Source of the DNA: Phaseolus vulgaris
Lineage: Eukaryota > Streptophyta > Magnoliopsida > Fabales > Fabaceae
Reading direction: 5' to 3'
DNA: 64,000 nt
NCBI RefSeq assembly: GCF_000499845.2
Contig: NC_023759.2
Span: 43,742,672-43,806,671, forward strand
Shown: positions 36,546-50,546 of the stretch, in pieces
Numbering within the stretch: the first letter of the stretch is position 1
How the letters are laid out: each line of letters starts with the position of its first letter
Notes under the pieces: model-generated
Database searches by the model: none
The model's input: only the letters and a program-made list of their open reading frames with translations
Told to the model about the DNA's origin: nothing
Made by a program: the position numbers and the translations under genes

Positions 36546-38531
36546 CGTCTTTTCTTTTTACATTTATTTATATACTATAAGATGTTTTTGAAGAGAATGC
36601 AAAATATGATTAAACCCAAAGCATCCACATTGAGCCTACAATGACTAGCACAAGTGATTCATCCCTAACATGTGTAATGCAAGATGAAGGCATAGAAATA
36701 GAAGGTTAATTTGATATGACAGAGGTTTTACAGGAAGTGAAGTATTGAAGCCTTTTGTGAGGTCTTTTACTTGTAGGCCAAAGTGACCCTACTGGCCACC
36801 ATCTTGCAACCTTTCTCCATTCCTCTTCCTCCGTGTGTGACCGACAAAATAGTGCTTGCCTCAATCTTGTAAAATTTGTTTACACATACAGATCAAGAAA
36901 GAAGCTCTTGCAAGTTGTAATTGAAAATTGAGGGTGCACAAGTCCCCATTAAGCAGCACATTAATTATTTGCTTCACTTGAGGCTACACTACGTGTGTTA
37001 CTTTCGAATCTGTTTTGTGGGGTTATTATTTCTACGAATTGCTGAAGCCGTGTGTGTAGCAAGACTTGAGCTCAATAATAGTGCCTCCGTGTCTTGTGAT
37101 TTTGTGGTTTGCTTCCAGGGAACCATGCCTCAAGTTCATGTACTTCGACACCTCATACTTAAATTGTAGTTGGATTCATGGGGCACTGATCCACAAGATC
37201 AATTTGAAAAGAGGTTCGAACCTTCTGCTTCCATTAGCAGACAAAATTGAACATCAAATTATTGGCTCAGCACAAAGTTCTTTAATATGCATTTTGTTTT
37301 GATTATCCAAATTCACTCATAAATCATAATCTTCCTCTCAGACCAGTTATCTGCATATTTGGGGTTATAATGGCACAGTTAACAAATTCTGAGTTATTAG
37401 CAGAACAGTGAGTGTACCTGCTTTTTTTTTTTGTTTATCAAAGAGAGAAAACAAACATTGAGGGGAATTGAAGTTAGATTCACAATGGTTAGTATTTGTC
37501 CCTATTCAACGTTTTATTCTGAAGGTTTGTTTATACTAAAAGTGTGCATTGTTAGCAATCTATATGTACTCATTTTCTTGATTGATCAACATATTGAAAT
37601 ATAAGCTATAGTATTCTACCATCACTAAGAAGGATTACTATACGTGTCAATCAATCATTCATGTGCCCCCATTTTCAATCAAATAAAGCTTTGGGGTCCA
37701 TTAATGGATAGCTACTGACCCACCACTCCATTGATGAAATTCACAGGCTATAACACACCGTTACTCACTTTGATTCATGAGAATTGACTAAATCAGAATC
37801 TGCCCCACATTGCCTTTCGTTTTAACTTTTATCTGTTTTATCATTTATTCATTGGCTCATTTTGGCCCTTATATAGACATTTTATGCTTGACTGAATGGT
37901 AAGTGACACAACGGGAAGGGAAATTGTGTGGTGAAAAGCACCAAACGATGGGGTTAATCCAGCTATTGCTTTCACAGCTCAGACAAAAATACCTGTAGCC
38001 TTCAATGAAAAGGGAAAAGCCTACAGACACAAGCCTAGGTTCTAGTTTGAATGTGAAAGCCATGCAACACAAAATAAAGAGCCACATTTAAGGCACATCC
38101 ATCTACCCCTTCTGGATCCCATCATCTGTTTTAAGCTTTCCAACCTAGCTTACAGATTTTGTGTCATAAATAGAGGAGGGGGGAAAAAGTAGTTCCTATG
38201 GGAAAACAAAAAAGTTACACTAACCTAAGTGCCTAAAGCTATAAAAATGCAAGGCATTATTGAATCAATGATATCCAACTATTAAAGACCTCCATTTTGT
38301 CTGTAATGATGTATGAATAATTATTACTGATATGCTTAATTCATCCAGTCCCTCCATAATCCCATCATGTAATCTCAAATGGGACCCACTAGTTTTCTTA
38401 TTTATATCAAACTGACTACCACACTATTCTTCCATATGCACCTTACCTTGAGCAGTTTCTCTCTCACACCCTTCATTTATACAAAACAGCATCATTCTCC
38501 TTTCTGCTAACACTTTAACTAGCTTTTCTTC
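36546..38531. other. Intergenic and promoter side of the XTH gene
   Basis: Less AT-rich around 36600-37300, but the short open frames there (36921-37169, 37066-37302) match nothing I recognise. TTATTTATATCAAAC at 38399 is a possible TATA region for the XTH gene, about 130 bp before its start codon. Confidence 0.5.
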
Positions 38532-40349
38532 ATGGCTCTCTTTCTCTTTGCTATTTTAATCTTCATGGTCCCTTCAAGCAATGCCTATTGGCCACCTTCA
38601 CCTGGCTACTGGCCAAGTTCCAAATTCAGGTCTATGAGTTTTTACGAAGGGTTTCGAAACCTCTGGGGCCCTCAGCACCAAAGTCTAGACCAAAATGCAT
38701 TAACAATCTGGCTTGATAGAACCTCAGGTCTGAATCTCATCACTTTCGATGCTCTCTCTTTCTGTTGCATGATATCATTGAAATTTTAATCCACCTTCAC
38801 TTCTTTGTTTCTGGTAAACAGGAAGTGGCTTCAAGTCTGTAAAGCCATTTCGATCCGGGTACTTTGGGGCTTCCATTAAGGTCCAACCTGGCTATACTGC
38901 AGGAGTTATAACAGCTTTCTATGTAAGATATGGCCTCAAGAGATTATATAGTAAAGTGTTATTGGTCGAAACTAACTTGAAGGCTTACACAGTTTGCGTG
39001 GTGTAGCTAGTTAATTAATTACTAATATTAGTGAAATATAATGAATATTTGATTAATGGCAGCTCTCAAACAACGAAGCACATCCTGGTTTCCATGATGA
39101 AGTGGACATCGAGTTTCTTGGGACTACATTTGGAAAGCCTTACACATTGCAGACCAATGTTTATATAAGAGGGAGTGGAGATGGGAGAATTATAGGCAGA
39201 GAGATGAAGTTCCATCTCTGGTTTGATCCTACCCAAGATTTTCATCACTATGCTATATTGTGGAGTCCCAAGGAAATAATGTAAGTCACTGTATACATAA
39301 TACACTGTAACTGTATTTCTGAATGTATGCCTCTATGTGAAATTAAATGCATAGATTTTCAGTCCTAATCCAAAAGAAAAGGATAGATAAGGTAGGAACC
39401 ACTTCGTTTTCTCCTGAAGTAGATAGGTAGGAGTGAAGATTAAAGGAACTTAATAAGCTTGGATTCGGTGTATGTGGCATGAGATGGACTGGTTCTTATC
39501 ATCAGGTGTCACACTCTTAGCCAAAACTGATTGGCTTGGCATTTTCTATTCCGAATACTTTTTTCTTATAATTATTTCTGCACCTAGAAAAGGACTAAAA
39601 ATAAGTGTGAGATTAGATAAGTGATATGTAATCGAAAATCTGTATAACTGGAGTGATATTTTGTAAGATGGAAGGGCAAGTAGGGATTTGACAGGAATAG
39701 TGAATCATGTAGAAAAATTGTAAAATCAAGGTCACATGAGTGGCACAAAAACCCCAAGCATCAAAGTGTGGGGTAAGCAAAATCTCCTGACTCCCAACTA
39801 ATGAAAAGCTAAAAGTAAGATTTAATTAATTGATCTACTAGTTCCTTAGAGGCCACTTACACAATTGTAATTATAAAATGAGTTCAAGTGTTCAATGATG
39901 TATACTGTAAATCTTAGAAAATGGTGTTTAATTTGTATTACCTGGTTAACATTGCTTTCACTGACATTGAATTGCGTGTCAGATTCCTAGTGGATGATGT
40001 GCCAATAAGAAGGTACCCGAGGAAGAGTAGTGCAACATTTCCTCTGAGGCCAATGTGGCTTTATGGTTCAATATGGGATGCATCATCATGGGCAACTGAA
40101 GATGGAAAGTACAAAGCTGATTACAAATACCAACCATTCGTGGCAAAGTATTCGAGGTTCAAAGCTAGTGGTTGCTCAGCCTATGCACCACGTTGGTGCC
40201 ATCCAGTTTCAGCCTCACCATATAGGTCTGGTGGGTTGACTAGACAACAATACAGGACCATGAGATGGGTGCAGAGATATCTCATGGTTTATAACTATTG
40301 TCAAGACCCCAAGAGAGATCACAGTCTAACACCTGAGTGTTGGGGTTGA
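38532..40349 (+). CDS. Xyloglucan endotransglucosylase/hydrolase, group III-A (XTH31/32 type)
   Basis: Exons 38532-38727, 38822-38922, 39063-39280 and 39983-40349 total 882 bp, 293 residues, phases consistent. It is a secreted GH16 enzyme that cuts and religates, or hydrolyses, xyloglucan in the cell wall. Residues 1-18 form a signal peptide ending SSNA before [14 protein letters not shown]. The catalytic motif [10 protein letters not shown] is at 110-119, with E112 as nucleophile and E116 as acid/base. The downstream sequence is [13 protein letters not shown], so the N-glycosylation site usual after this motif in other XTH groups is absent. [15 protein letters not shown] and the four C-terminal cysteines ([19 protein letters not shown]) mark the XET C-terminal domain. 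Group III-A members are known for favouring hydrolysis; applying that here is inference. Introns are 94, 140 and 702 bp. Confidence 0.95.
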
Positions 40350-43300
40350 ACTTTGAAGTATTCAAGAATTGCACACTTGGTTGGTTGATTACTTGGGGGG
40401 GGTGAAAATAATGTTACTTTTTGGTCCCCAAAACTAAAATACTGTTCTCTTGTGATTTGTTTTGTTTTTTGTTTGAGAAAGTTGCTTTTTACTCGATGTG
40501 GGTCTCTTGTGATGGGGCCCCCAGCTTGGCAGCTGCATAATGCAAGTGTACGGGGTTGTGCGTCCAAGGCTCTCAAGACACGAGAATATTTGGAAGATTG
40601 TGTGTTTGTTTTTGTTTTAGACAAAGAAAAAAAGAAAAGAAAGTAAGAGAAAAGGAATAATAATATGAATGTCCAAGTCCAATGGCTAATGTGTATGGGT
40701 CAGTGATTGTGGCACCATTGAGTGCGAATACTAAAAAACCACACACTTCATTTAATAATGTTATTGTCATTTCAATGATGAAAACCAGAACCTCTCTCTC
40801 TGGGTTATGGGGAGAGGGGTAAGTGTGTTTTGTTCCATGACTTTTTGGTGCATCTGAAACTTTATTACTACCATGGAAAAGTTTGTTGCATGAAAAAATA
40901 TAGCATGATTGTGGACCTTTGGTTTCATTGGAAAGCAATTGAAAAGGAAATGGGAATATTTAAAAGAGCATGTAAATCATATGGAAAACTTTTTTATTAA
41001 TAAACAATTGCATTATAAGTGTTGGGTATTAATAATTGGTTTTAAAATTTCTTAAACAAGCAATGTTTATAGATATTTATATTCAATAATAAGATACTTA
41101 AGAGAACATAAAAACCATGCTAAAAATATATTTCATTTTAAAAGTTATTAACATGTCCTTCCGATTTTTAGAATATGTTGTCTCTTTCAACATGTACTTT
41201 CTTCACTCTTTTATCTATTGCAATGTATGTTTAGCTTCCCTCTGGTCTTTGCTGAATATGGTAAAATGGACTAAAATTATACCAACTCGTGCTTGCTATA
41301 TAGAATATAAGACTTAATTCTAAATTTTTAGGACTAATTAAATTTGTATCGTTTTAATAGGTAGAATTCAACCTTATTCCAATTCTAATTAAGTTTGAGT
41401 CCTATTTTAGAAGTATAGATTAAATATAAACTTTCATTGAATCTATTATTGTATGCAACAGTAGGTTATAGCAAAGATTAAACTAAACCAAATTGGTCCT
41501 GAATTGAACTATACATTACAAACTTAAATTATTTGAAAAAAAAAAACTAAACTGAAATGTTATTTTAAATTATTTTTTTTAAAATAAATTATTCTTAAAT
41601 TTAACCGATTATTAAGCTGAACTTTCATTTATTATATGGGAAAAATATGTTTTAAAATAGGATATGAAGTAATAATAGTTTAAATAATTCAGATAGTTCT
41701 AACACTTCAATAGTAATTCAAAATAGTTTATCTTAATTCCGTTTACTTAAACTGGAATATAATTCAGTTTATTTAAATAAATCATTATAAAATTCAGTTC
41801 TCTTAACCTGTTTTTTAAATTTAATTCAATTCACTTTTATAATAATTCAGTTTTATTTAGATATTTTGTCATTCTCTAATTACTTATTCATCTCAAAATA
41901 AACCTAACCTAAAATTACTTAATGGATTGTAAAATTTACCTTTAAACTTTAGTATACATTAAATTTGTATAATCTCAAATTATGATTAGTTAGTAAAACC
42001 ATACAAATTGAGCTTGGAAGTCTAAATTAATTGGGCAGTATTATAGTTTTATTTCAGCTCATCTTAAACCTAGGCAATGAAATTTTAGGTGATTTAGGCA
42101 ATGGAAGAAGTTTAGGTTGGAAGTGTAGGTGATGAAATTATGGACACAAATTAAATCTAGACAAGGTTCACAACAAACAACAATCAAGTAAGAAAACACA
42201 ATAACAAGATTAATATGAAATAATTTTTTTTATTAATACTTGTTAACTTTGTTGAAATGTAGGGCTTAATATTTTCACTAGACCTACATCTCATTTCAGA
42301 AGCTCAAATGGGATAAGTTTTTTCTCAAATGAATGTGAGAGAACTTATCTTCTTTTTTCTTTCACTTCAAATCTTCTCATCACACCCTCATATGAAAAAT
42401 CCTACATAATTTTAATGAACTTTGTATTATAAAAAAAGAGTTAGAAAAATACAACTTACTAAAGTTTTAAGTAAAATTAATTTCACAAATGAAGATAATC
42501 GAATATAATATTTACAAATGTTCTTACAAAATATAACACTCGCTTCTTTTTTATACAACTAAAAGAATAAGAAAAAAATTTCATGTTTTTCCATCTGTTA
42601 AAGTTATAAACATAATTAGTTGGCAAACTTGGATGGTACTAATTGATTTATTCGATAGGATTCAATGAATGAAACAAATACACCAGTTACTGATTCATGA
42701 ACATAAATCCCAGATTCAGCAAATTCTCTTAAAAAGGTTCTGTTTTGCTCTGATGTCTGCAATTATTAACAATTACTAATTCTATCCATGTGTTGTACGG
42801 TGCTTTATACCGTGTGTAGATGTCAGATGAATATTATTATAATAGAATCTGAAACTCGTTTAATTTAAAATATAACCATTATGCGACTTGATTTTGTTGT
42901 TTATGGTAATGACATGATCTTGATTTTTTCTACAAAGACAGACATCACGTACTGTGCAATATCTTTATTTACTATCTAATCTTTATAAATATTAGTCTCT
43001 GTAAATTAAAATATAATCGTAAATATCTTAATGAGAAATTGCAAGACAATAAAAGTCATAAATTTACAAAAGAGTAGTAATTACAGAGTATTTTTGCTAA
43101 TGTATGTTTTTTTTTGTTTTTCTGTATTTAAAATTAATGTATGCAATAAATATGTATTTTTCTTTACAGACTACTGATATTGTTCCTATCATGCTTGTGT
43201 GATGTGGTTGTCAAAGCAATTCAAGCCATAAACCAATAAATAAAGAATGAAAGAAAAGCAAACATAGAAAATGGTAATCTACATGACAACCTAAAAATTA

Positions 43301-45071
43301 TGAAAATAGAACTCTTCGCCTGAACAACCTAGAATGATTGATGGTTGAAGGTGGTCGAAGTCGATAATAATGCATAAAGCAGAGGGCCATAATGCCAGGA
43401 TCAAACAAAAAATGGTCGTTGGTGGATAGCTTTTAAACCATTAATGGAGTGACAATGATTGAATGTTTTCCAAAAGCGATATATGGTTAAGCATTGCTTA
43501 ATGATTGAATCTCTTCTACAGTTCTGTCCTACTAACCCCACCCCATTTCTCTTCATTTGGCATATTTTAAGGATTAGTTATTTGACCGATATGAGATGTT
43601 TTATTTGAAAATTTACGTTGATGATATTGGCCAATGCATGCCCACCTACTTGGCAAGAAATTGGAAATAGTAAATTCTTTCATTCTTAACACATTTTAAT
43701 GTAAAAACTATAATTGAAATTAATTATTTAATCATGCATTCCAATTACATTTAACAATTCAAAATTAATACCTTCCATTTGAGTTAACTTTAATGTAATT
43801 AAGTACGGACCTATAATTAGATAAGGACAAGAAAGAAAACCACTTTCTTGGCATCGTGTAGGCTAGGGCATTATGTCCGTTTTTTATCACTTGAGAACAT
43901 TTAAGGAAAATGTTATTCATTTTTTTGTGGAAAATGGATGTTACTGTGATTTCTACCTTCAATCAAACGTCTTACCAAAACTTCGAAGGTATTATTCATG
44001 CATGATTTGAAGAACCAAACGATATTATCAAACATTTCATTATTTCTTCAACGCAAAAAAAAAAAAAAAAAAAAAAAAAAACTTGCAGGAGGAATAGCCC
44101 AAGAAAATACTCACAGTATTAGGACATCATAGAAATTACTTTTTTTTATTTGGATTATGCAAACCATTTATCTAAAAACATTGAGTAAATGTATTAAATA
44201 GAATAAGGACAATTCTAAATTTTAAATGTAATTTAGTTATGTGAACAACTAATTTAATGTGAAGGCCACATGATGAAATTTTGAATCACAAGTTAGCAAG
44301 CAACTAAACAATGATACAAAATACAATCAGAAACTCACAATTAACATAATCACAATTCACAACTTACACATCAAAATTCCAAGCATCAAAATAAGAAAAT
44401 CTTAATCTTCAAACTCTTTCAAAACTCTTACCTTTCAATCTCACGACAAACCGTGTATACAATAAAGACGCGTGGCAACAACGACAAATTTCGATCTTAA
44501 AAAGTTTTCAAGTGAATTGTAGTTTTATATATAAAAAAAAATCAAACTTATTTTCTTTAATTTTCTCTATTTTTATAAAAAAAAAAAAAAAACTTATTTT
44601 CTAACTAGTTTATACCACCAAAAAACTTATAGCACCCTATAGCTGCAACAAAATATCTCAAACCAATATTTTACAATGTTGCAACAGAAAGTAATCCATA
44701 TTGCAAACCGCATAACTAATTTTACTCAGAAACTAAAAGTAAAATTTGTAAAATATATGGAGATGAAAAACATAATTAACACAATATTTTTTATTACATC
44801 GAAGACCAGTAACTTTTAGTAATCATAGTTAGTAATCATAGTCACAGAATAGCAATATCAACATTAGTACATTACTGCTCTAATACAGAAATTGTTACCA
44901 AAAAAAACCTACAGAAAAATGAAGGCTCAGGGCAGAGAAATAACTATTCCAACTACTTAAGGACAGCTAAATTCTAATATAGAATAATTTAGAACAAAAA
45001 GATATCAAAGCCAATATCCTTTTTTTTTCTTGAAAGGATTGTAGTGATAAGAGCAATTGCGAAACATAAAA
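40350..45071. other. Intergenic, AT-rich
   Basis: 3' flank of the XTH gene up to about 40700, then AT-rich sequence. It includes a run of 27 A at 44055-44081 and a shorter A-run near 44578-44592. I found no gene, RNA or clear transposon here. The short open frames do not resemble proteins. Confidence 0.55.
44055..44081. repeat. A27 homopolymer
   Basis: Twenty-seven consecutive A. It might be the tail of an old retroposed sequence, but nothing recognisable lies 5' of it and no direct flanking repeat is seen. Confidence 0.8.
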
Positions 45072-48000
45072 TTACCTTACCGACGAGTGTTTGGAATAGA
45101 AAAGCTGCAACGTGTTCTCACTTAAACAACCAAGTATACCGTGGCTAGGTGAGTACCTAAGATCACGGGCCTGAGCGGGCATTTTGAATTGCTGAAGAAC
45201 TCTAAAAGATGGCAACTCATGCAAGAGCAAATCACATGTAACTTCATCCCAAGATGCAAACAATCTGCTCTGATTCTCTATGTCCATAATTACACATTTT
45301 GGTAGTCGAATTTTACTCACATTGGCATATGAGGAACCCACCTTTTGGAAATGATGACCACCCATTCTATTGAACAAGACATGAGTGCCCTGTACTCCTT
45401 GTCCAGCACTAAGAGGAGTGGCCAATGGTTGAGATAGAGGCACATCCATGGACATACTGAATATCGGTCTGTAAGAAGCAACAATGTCATCACTGCTAGG
45501 GCAATAGGCAAGGGATATGCAGACTCCTTGATTGTCAGTTTCAGGAACCACAAGCGGCCTTCATATTTAAAAAAGGTGAAGTATTAGGAGAGCTATTTAC
45601 AGCAATAAAAAATAGAGGATGATGACACTCTGTAAATGATTGCTTGTGGAACCAAGTTGAAATTATGCACAAGAAAATAGGAAGATCCATCATATACTAT
45701 CTTATAAATGCAGGAAAGTATTCCAAAGTCGAGAGCTGATTTAATCAAATTTATAAAAATAATGTAAATTTCCAAAATGCAAAAGAAATACGACTATAAC
45801 ACAAGAAAATAATGTAAAATAATTGACAATACAAGCTAGGGACATAGCATGTATATCAAACAAACTGAAAGATAATAGGAGCAAAAGGAGTAAAGGGAAA
45901 GGTACAAAGTTGGACCAAACATTGGAAATGTACAATTCGTAATGTTCGCATACTTTGGAAAACACAACCAATTATACCCAATAGCCCCACATAAATCCAA
46001 AAAGAAAATGGGTAAAGCAAGGCGTTTGCCTGTCATGATTGAATGATTGTAGAGTTAACTGGATAGTGCCAACATATCAAAGTTTAGTATAATATTTATA
46101 AGGCGATGATAATAAATATACATAAAGCAGCTATCCATAAAATGCAAGCAGCCTACCGTTCTTCAGAATCAATGTTCCACTGACAAAGGCCAAAGGCAGA
46201 TGCCGATAGGATGGTTTTAACACCAGAAGAAAGACTTGAAGTTTGTGCAAGAGAATTGACGGTATGCACAGGGTTGTTAGTCAAACCAACTAAAGATTTC
46301 ACGGGGCCTACAGTTTGACGCATGTCAAACACTAAGACAGAACCATTCTGCAGGAAATTAATCTGAAGATTAGAATTTGAAGCTCCCACATCCAATAAAT
46401 ATAAAACCAAATTGCTGACCTGTAGCCCAGCATATATGTTATGCGAATTGTTGAGATCCCACGAACAAGACCATGCAGGATCCTGTACCAGAATTCAAGG
46501 TTAAAAAAAACAAAGAGTGACTACTAAACTCTGATGTGAGATAAATTGCAATCTCTGAGCAACAAATTAGTAAATTAGTACACAACACGAAGGTGCATGA
46601 AAAACTATTTTAAAAATCTATTTCTATAAGTAGTTGTAGTTTGGAGAATTCCCTCATATATACGTCATTTCCAAGGATTTAGAATCACGGGAACTAAAAA
46701 GGGTTGCCTTGCCCTTGTTCTTAGAATCACTGATAATTATTATTTGGTGCCTGAGGTTGGAGAAAAAAAGCTAGACTTTCTGGGATAGCTACTTACAACA
46801 CTGCATCCTTTATGGGATTCAGTAAATTTTTTTTATCTTCAATATGATGTTCGGTTGATGGTTACTATAAAAGAGTATCTATAGAAAACTTTCAAAAGTG
46901 ATTGGAAACCTTTAAATAGATAGCTTGCTGTCTTTTCGGGCTCCTTATGGTTCTCGGTTACTTAATTCAAGGAGGATAACAAGTTAACTATTCAAGCAAT
47001 ACCAATCTGAAAAACCACAAAGCATAGCAATTATACACTATTGCCAACAGCTTTATTGCTACTAGTTTACCAAATGAAAATATTGAATCACACTTCACCT
47101 GTAGATCATAATTGATAACAAGATTGCCACTGTCCAAGCTGTAGCACAGGAAAATACACCAATTAACCAAAGTTTACTATGTCAGATACAATGAATTAGT
47201 ATTTAATGCAACTATACCTGAGCACTGATAGTTTCTTTCCTAATGAAGAAAAGAGAGCTAGACTACTATTAGAAGGAGAAATATGCAGGTCTTTAACACC
47301 AAATGTATCAGAAGGCAGCAAGATATCTTGCGTCTCAAATGGAGACAACAAGCTCATCTACAAAGCCAAGTTTCCATGAAGGTTAAATCGAAATCCTTCT
47401 TTGCATAAGAGAAACGAAAGCCACACACAATACACAAATACTCAAATTGAAGAATCTTACTTTAGTTAGCAAGTGCATTCCACCTACTTCCTTTGGCTTT
47501 TGTGCGATTAATAAAATTTGATTAGAGATGTCCATATCAAAAACGCGCCCACCATCCAGATGAAACTCTTTCTAAAACAGGTAAACACTAGGTAAATAAA
47601 ATTCAAGTCATCAACACAAGATAAAAAAATTCTAACAAAATAAGCCTATTATGAGAGGAAATGTGATTAACACGTAACCTCTTTATGGTTCCACATACTC
47701 CCAGCCTACCATCCTAAACTTTTTCTTTTAAATCACTTAACCTCCTTGATGTTTGGTTTAAAGGGAACTGCCAATTGAAAAAATTCCATTGAAGTTCTAG
47801 GTTTCATAGCCACAGCTTTAACCATGCATATAGTATTTTTCACTTTAAAACAAACTTTGGGGGCTAATACGAAAAAGTTTAGGAGGTAAATTGAGAAAGG
47901 GTGAGACTAAAAGAGAATAAAGTGTAATATTCCAAAGTGGCGAAATGATAAAATGGCATACCTGCAATTCAAAATTACAAATGGATCCCTTTCCACAGTA

Positions 48001-50222
48001 CTTTGGGCCGATGTTGTGCTCTACAAGTTACATTCAGTTAAAGTTGATATGACCAAGACCACAAATTAGCAGGGAAAAAAACTTGAGCTATCAGTGAAAC
48101 CAGCAGCAACTTTTTCTTGAAAAGAGTTTGTTGTTTTAGAAAGGAAGTGGGAGTGGGTGCTGGGTGAGCAAAAGGAGACAACTTTTATTAGGCAAAGATC
48201 AGTCATCTCATCTGAACGCTGAAAGAATTATTACCAGATTCACTTCTCCACTGAGAGTTTCCATTGCCACTTATCGATGCAGATTGCCTGCTCTGCATAC
48301 CTAGTAGCAGCTGCTCCAAATAAGTGTTTCTCTACACGCCAAATGTACATAATAGTTTAAACCATGCATACAAAGATCCAAAAGGATCGAAAAGGGTTTT
48401 ATGATTCGGACCAAATCTTTAAACCAGTTCACACTGCATAAATTTATGTCCCCTATGCTCCAATTTTCAACATCATATTGTTGAAACTAAGAAAATGGTT
48501 TTTAATGCAACAAGGTTCCTGTTACAAACTAAAAATTGAAATGAGAAGATAGAATTTAATGGAATAGGGTGAGAAGAACAATGAATAGGAGAGCAAATTA
48601 CCCTCCAAGGTTTCCCCTTCACTAAGAGAAATTAATGATCAATACAATGACAACAAAGCTCCCTCTCTCCTATTCCCTCTTCCCCTATTAATATCCTAAC
48701 TATTAACTAACTCCCCCGTTTCCTTATATCCTAATAGGCTCAGACAAAGTAACCAAAAAGTGAAAGATGTTAAATTACTGGTTATAAAGGAAGAAAATAG
48801 GAAAACCAAAACAGCAGGAGTGTTAATGGTCTAATAAAGTGGGGGACTACGGGTAGATGATGCAACCGTGTGGCAAACATGACATGACATCCACATATAT
48901 TTCATATAAATAAAATATTCAGGTAATAAGAGTGTCTCCAACCATAGTCTGTAAAAGATTTTCAAATTTGGAAAACTGCAGATTTACCGACAAATTGATT
49001 GTATATTCTATAGTAATGCATAAGAGATACCTCTGTAAGACTCTGAACTTCAACATGCAAGGCGGCTTCTCGATACTTCCATCCATCTTCTTTCTTGCAC
49101 CAATCACTGGCCTACGAACATATTTGATAGATATATTGTTTTAACCAAGAATATAGCTTCATATTCCAGCATAATAAAAGTTCATAAACCACACAAAGCC
49201 AGGAAGTAAAAATAGCATGTAAAAAAATATTGCATAGCATCCTACTACCTTACTTTCAAGGGCAGCACATTTGGCCTCAAGTGACTGAATTCTCTGCCAA
49301 CAGAGAAAAAGTAATCAATCAGGTAAACCATCTTAAAAGTTTTTTTTTTCACATAGAATACGCACAAAAACATGGCCCAACCTTCTGAGACTCTTCCTCG
49401 ACGGCAACTACTCGGGAAGCAAAGAGTTTCCTCACGTCCTTCAACTTACATTTCCTATTACATTGTGGACACTGGGACCAAAAAACACACAAAAGATAAA
49501 TGTCAAGCAACTTTTGGTTGCACAAATTTCAGAAAGCACCTCTCAAGTCTCAACCAAACACAGTGAGTATTTACCTTGCTGGAATTTTTGCGCTGTTGAA
49601 ACCATTTTTTGATGCAAGACATGCCATATATGTGTCCACAAGGAAGACAACTGAACTCATGCCCCCAAAAATTCAAAAAAATCACCACAATGTTCGCAAA
49701 TATTCAACAATTTCACCACGACAAACACGTCGAATTAAGAAACAGTCATTGTGAGTGCATGTGTGTGAGAGTATAATTTAGGGCAAAGGAAATGCGGTTG
49801 CACCAGATATGATGTTCGCCGTTATTGGTCCAAACATCCATGCAAATAGGGCAAAAGAGACCATCAATGTCGGTGTGGACGTTTCCTTGGCTACCGTTGC
49901 TGCTCCCAATCGCGAAGGAACAGGAAGTCTCGCCTCCTTCGTACCTGCGGCGTTTATTTCCTTCCTCTTCAACGCAATCCTGTGATTCGTCGGGGATAAC
50001 GATTAAGTTATTGGATGAAACGATACGAGGAGTGTCGTGCGAAGCCCTAGGGGAGGCCACACCGGGAACGTACTCTTCGTCTTCTTCGTCTTCGTCTTCG
50101 TCTTCGCCTGCGTCGTCGGTGTCTTCATCGTCGGTGAATACGTAATGTGCGGGTCCTCGTATGAGTGGTCGCGTTGCGATTAGGTTTTCGTCGTGGTCCG
50201 TGAATTCAAACGGAGACGCCAT
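45072..50222 (-). CDS. RING-finger / WD40 E3 ubiquitin ligase, RFWD3 type
   Basis: Minus-strand exons: 49804-50222, 49575-49650, 49382-49471, 49249-49293, 49031-49111, 48235-48331, 47962-48020, 47461-47571, 47218-47357, 47099-47138, 46420-46482, 46157-46347, 45072-45558. They total 1899 bp, 632 residues. An acidic stretch covers residues 31-50. The RING runs from FCPICMDVW (124-127) through CCLPCGHIYGMSC to CPQC (166-169). The ligand position after CGH is Gly (149), which I recall also for animal RFWD3. A coiled coil follows at about 186-248, then degenerate WD40 blades (VFDMDIS, NLVINYDLQ, SVLVFDMRQT, GLCQWNID). Animal RFWD3 ubiquitinates RPA and RAD51 in crosslink repair; the same role here is inferred. 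The terminal codons are uncertain: CACTCGTCG is followed by a good donor, GTAAGG, so the frame could continue in an unseen exon instead of ending VR-stop. Confidence 0.92.
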
Positions 50223-50546
50223 TACGAGAGAAGAGAGGCTAAGCGAGTTCGGAGAGTGGCTTCAAACCATCAACGTTTACTTCTCTAAATAAACCATTTC
50301 TTTAAGTCTTGAATGTAATTTTTGTTTCTTTATTTTCTTTAACATATCATTTTGGATTTTCTATTTAAAAATTAAATTTATTAAAATATATACAAATTTA
50401 ATATTTTTACAATTTTATTATTTTTATGAATAATTAACTTAAAAATGATGCATATATAAAAATATATAATTTTGTAGAAATATATTAAAAAATTATATAT
50501 TTCTTATTTAAAATGAAAAAAAAATTATTAAATAAATAAATAAGAT
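50223..50546. other. Promoter side of the RFWD3-type gene
   Basis: AT-rich sequence directly upstream of the minus-strand start. No named element could be assigned. Confidence 0.5.

Noticed and set aside
36921..37302. A possible small gene in the less AT-rich stretch
   Set aside because: The overlapping frames show no motif, signal peptide or family resemblance, and splice sites giving a longer protein were not found.
44055..44081. The poly(A) tail of a processed pseudogene
   Set aside because: No recognisable transcript-derived sequence lies upstream and no target duplication flanks it.
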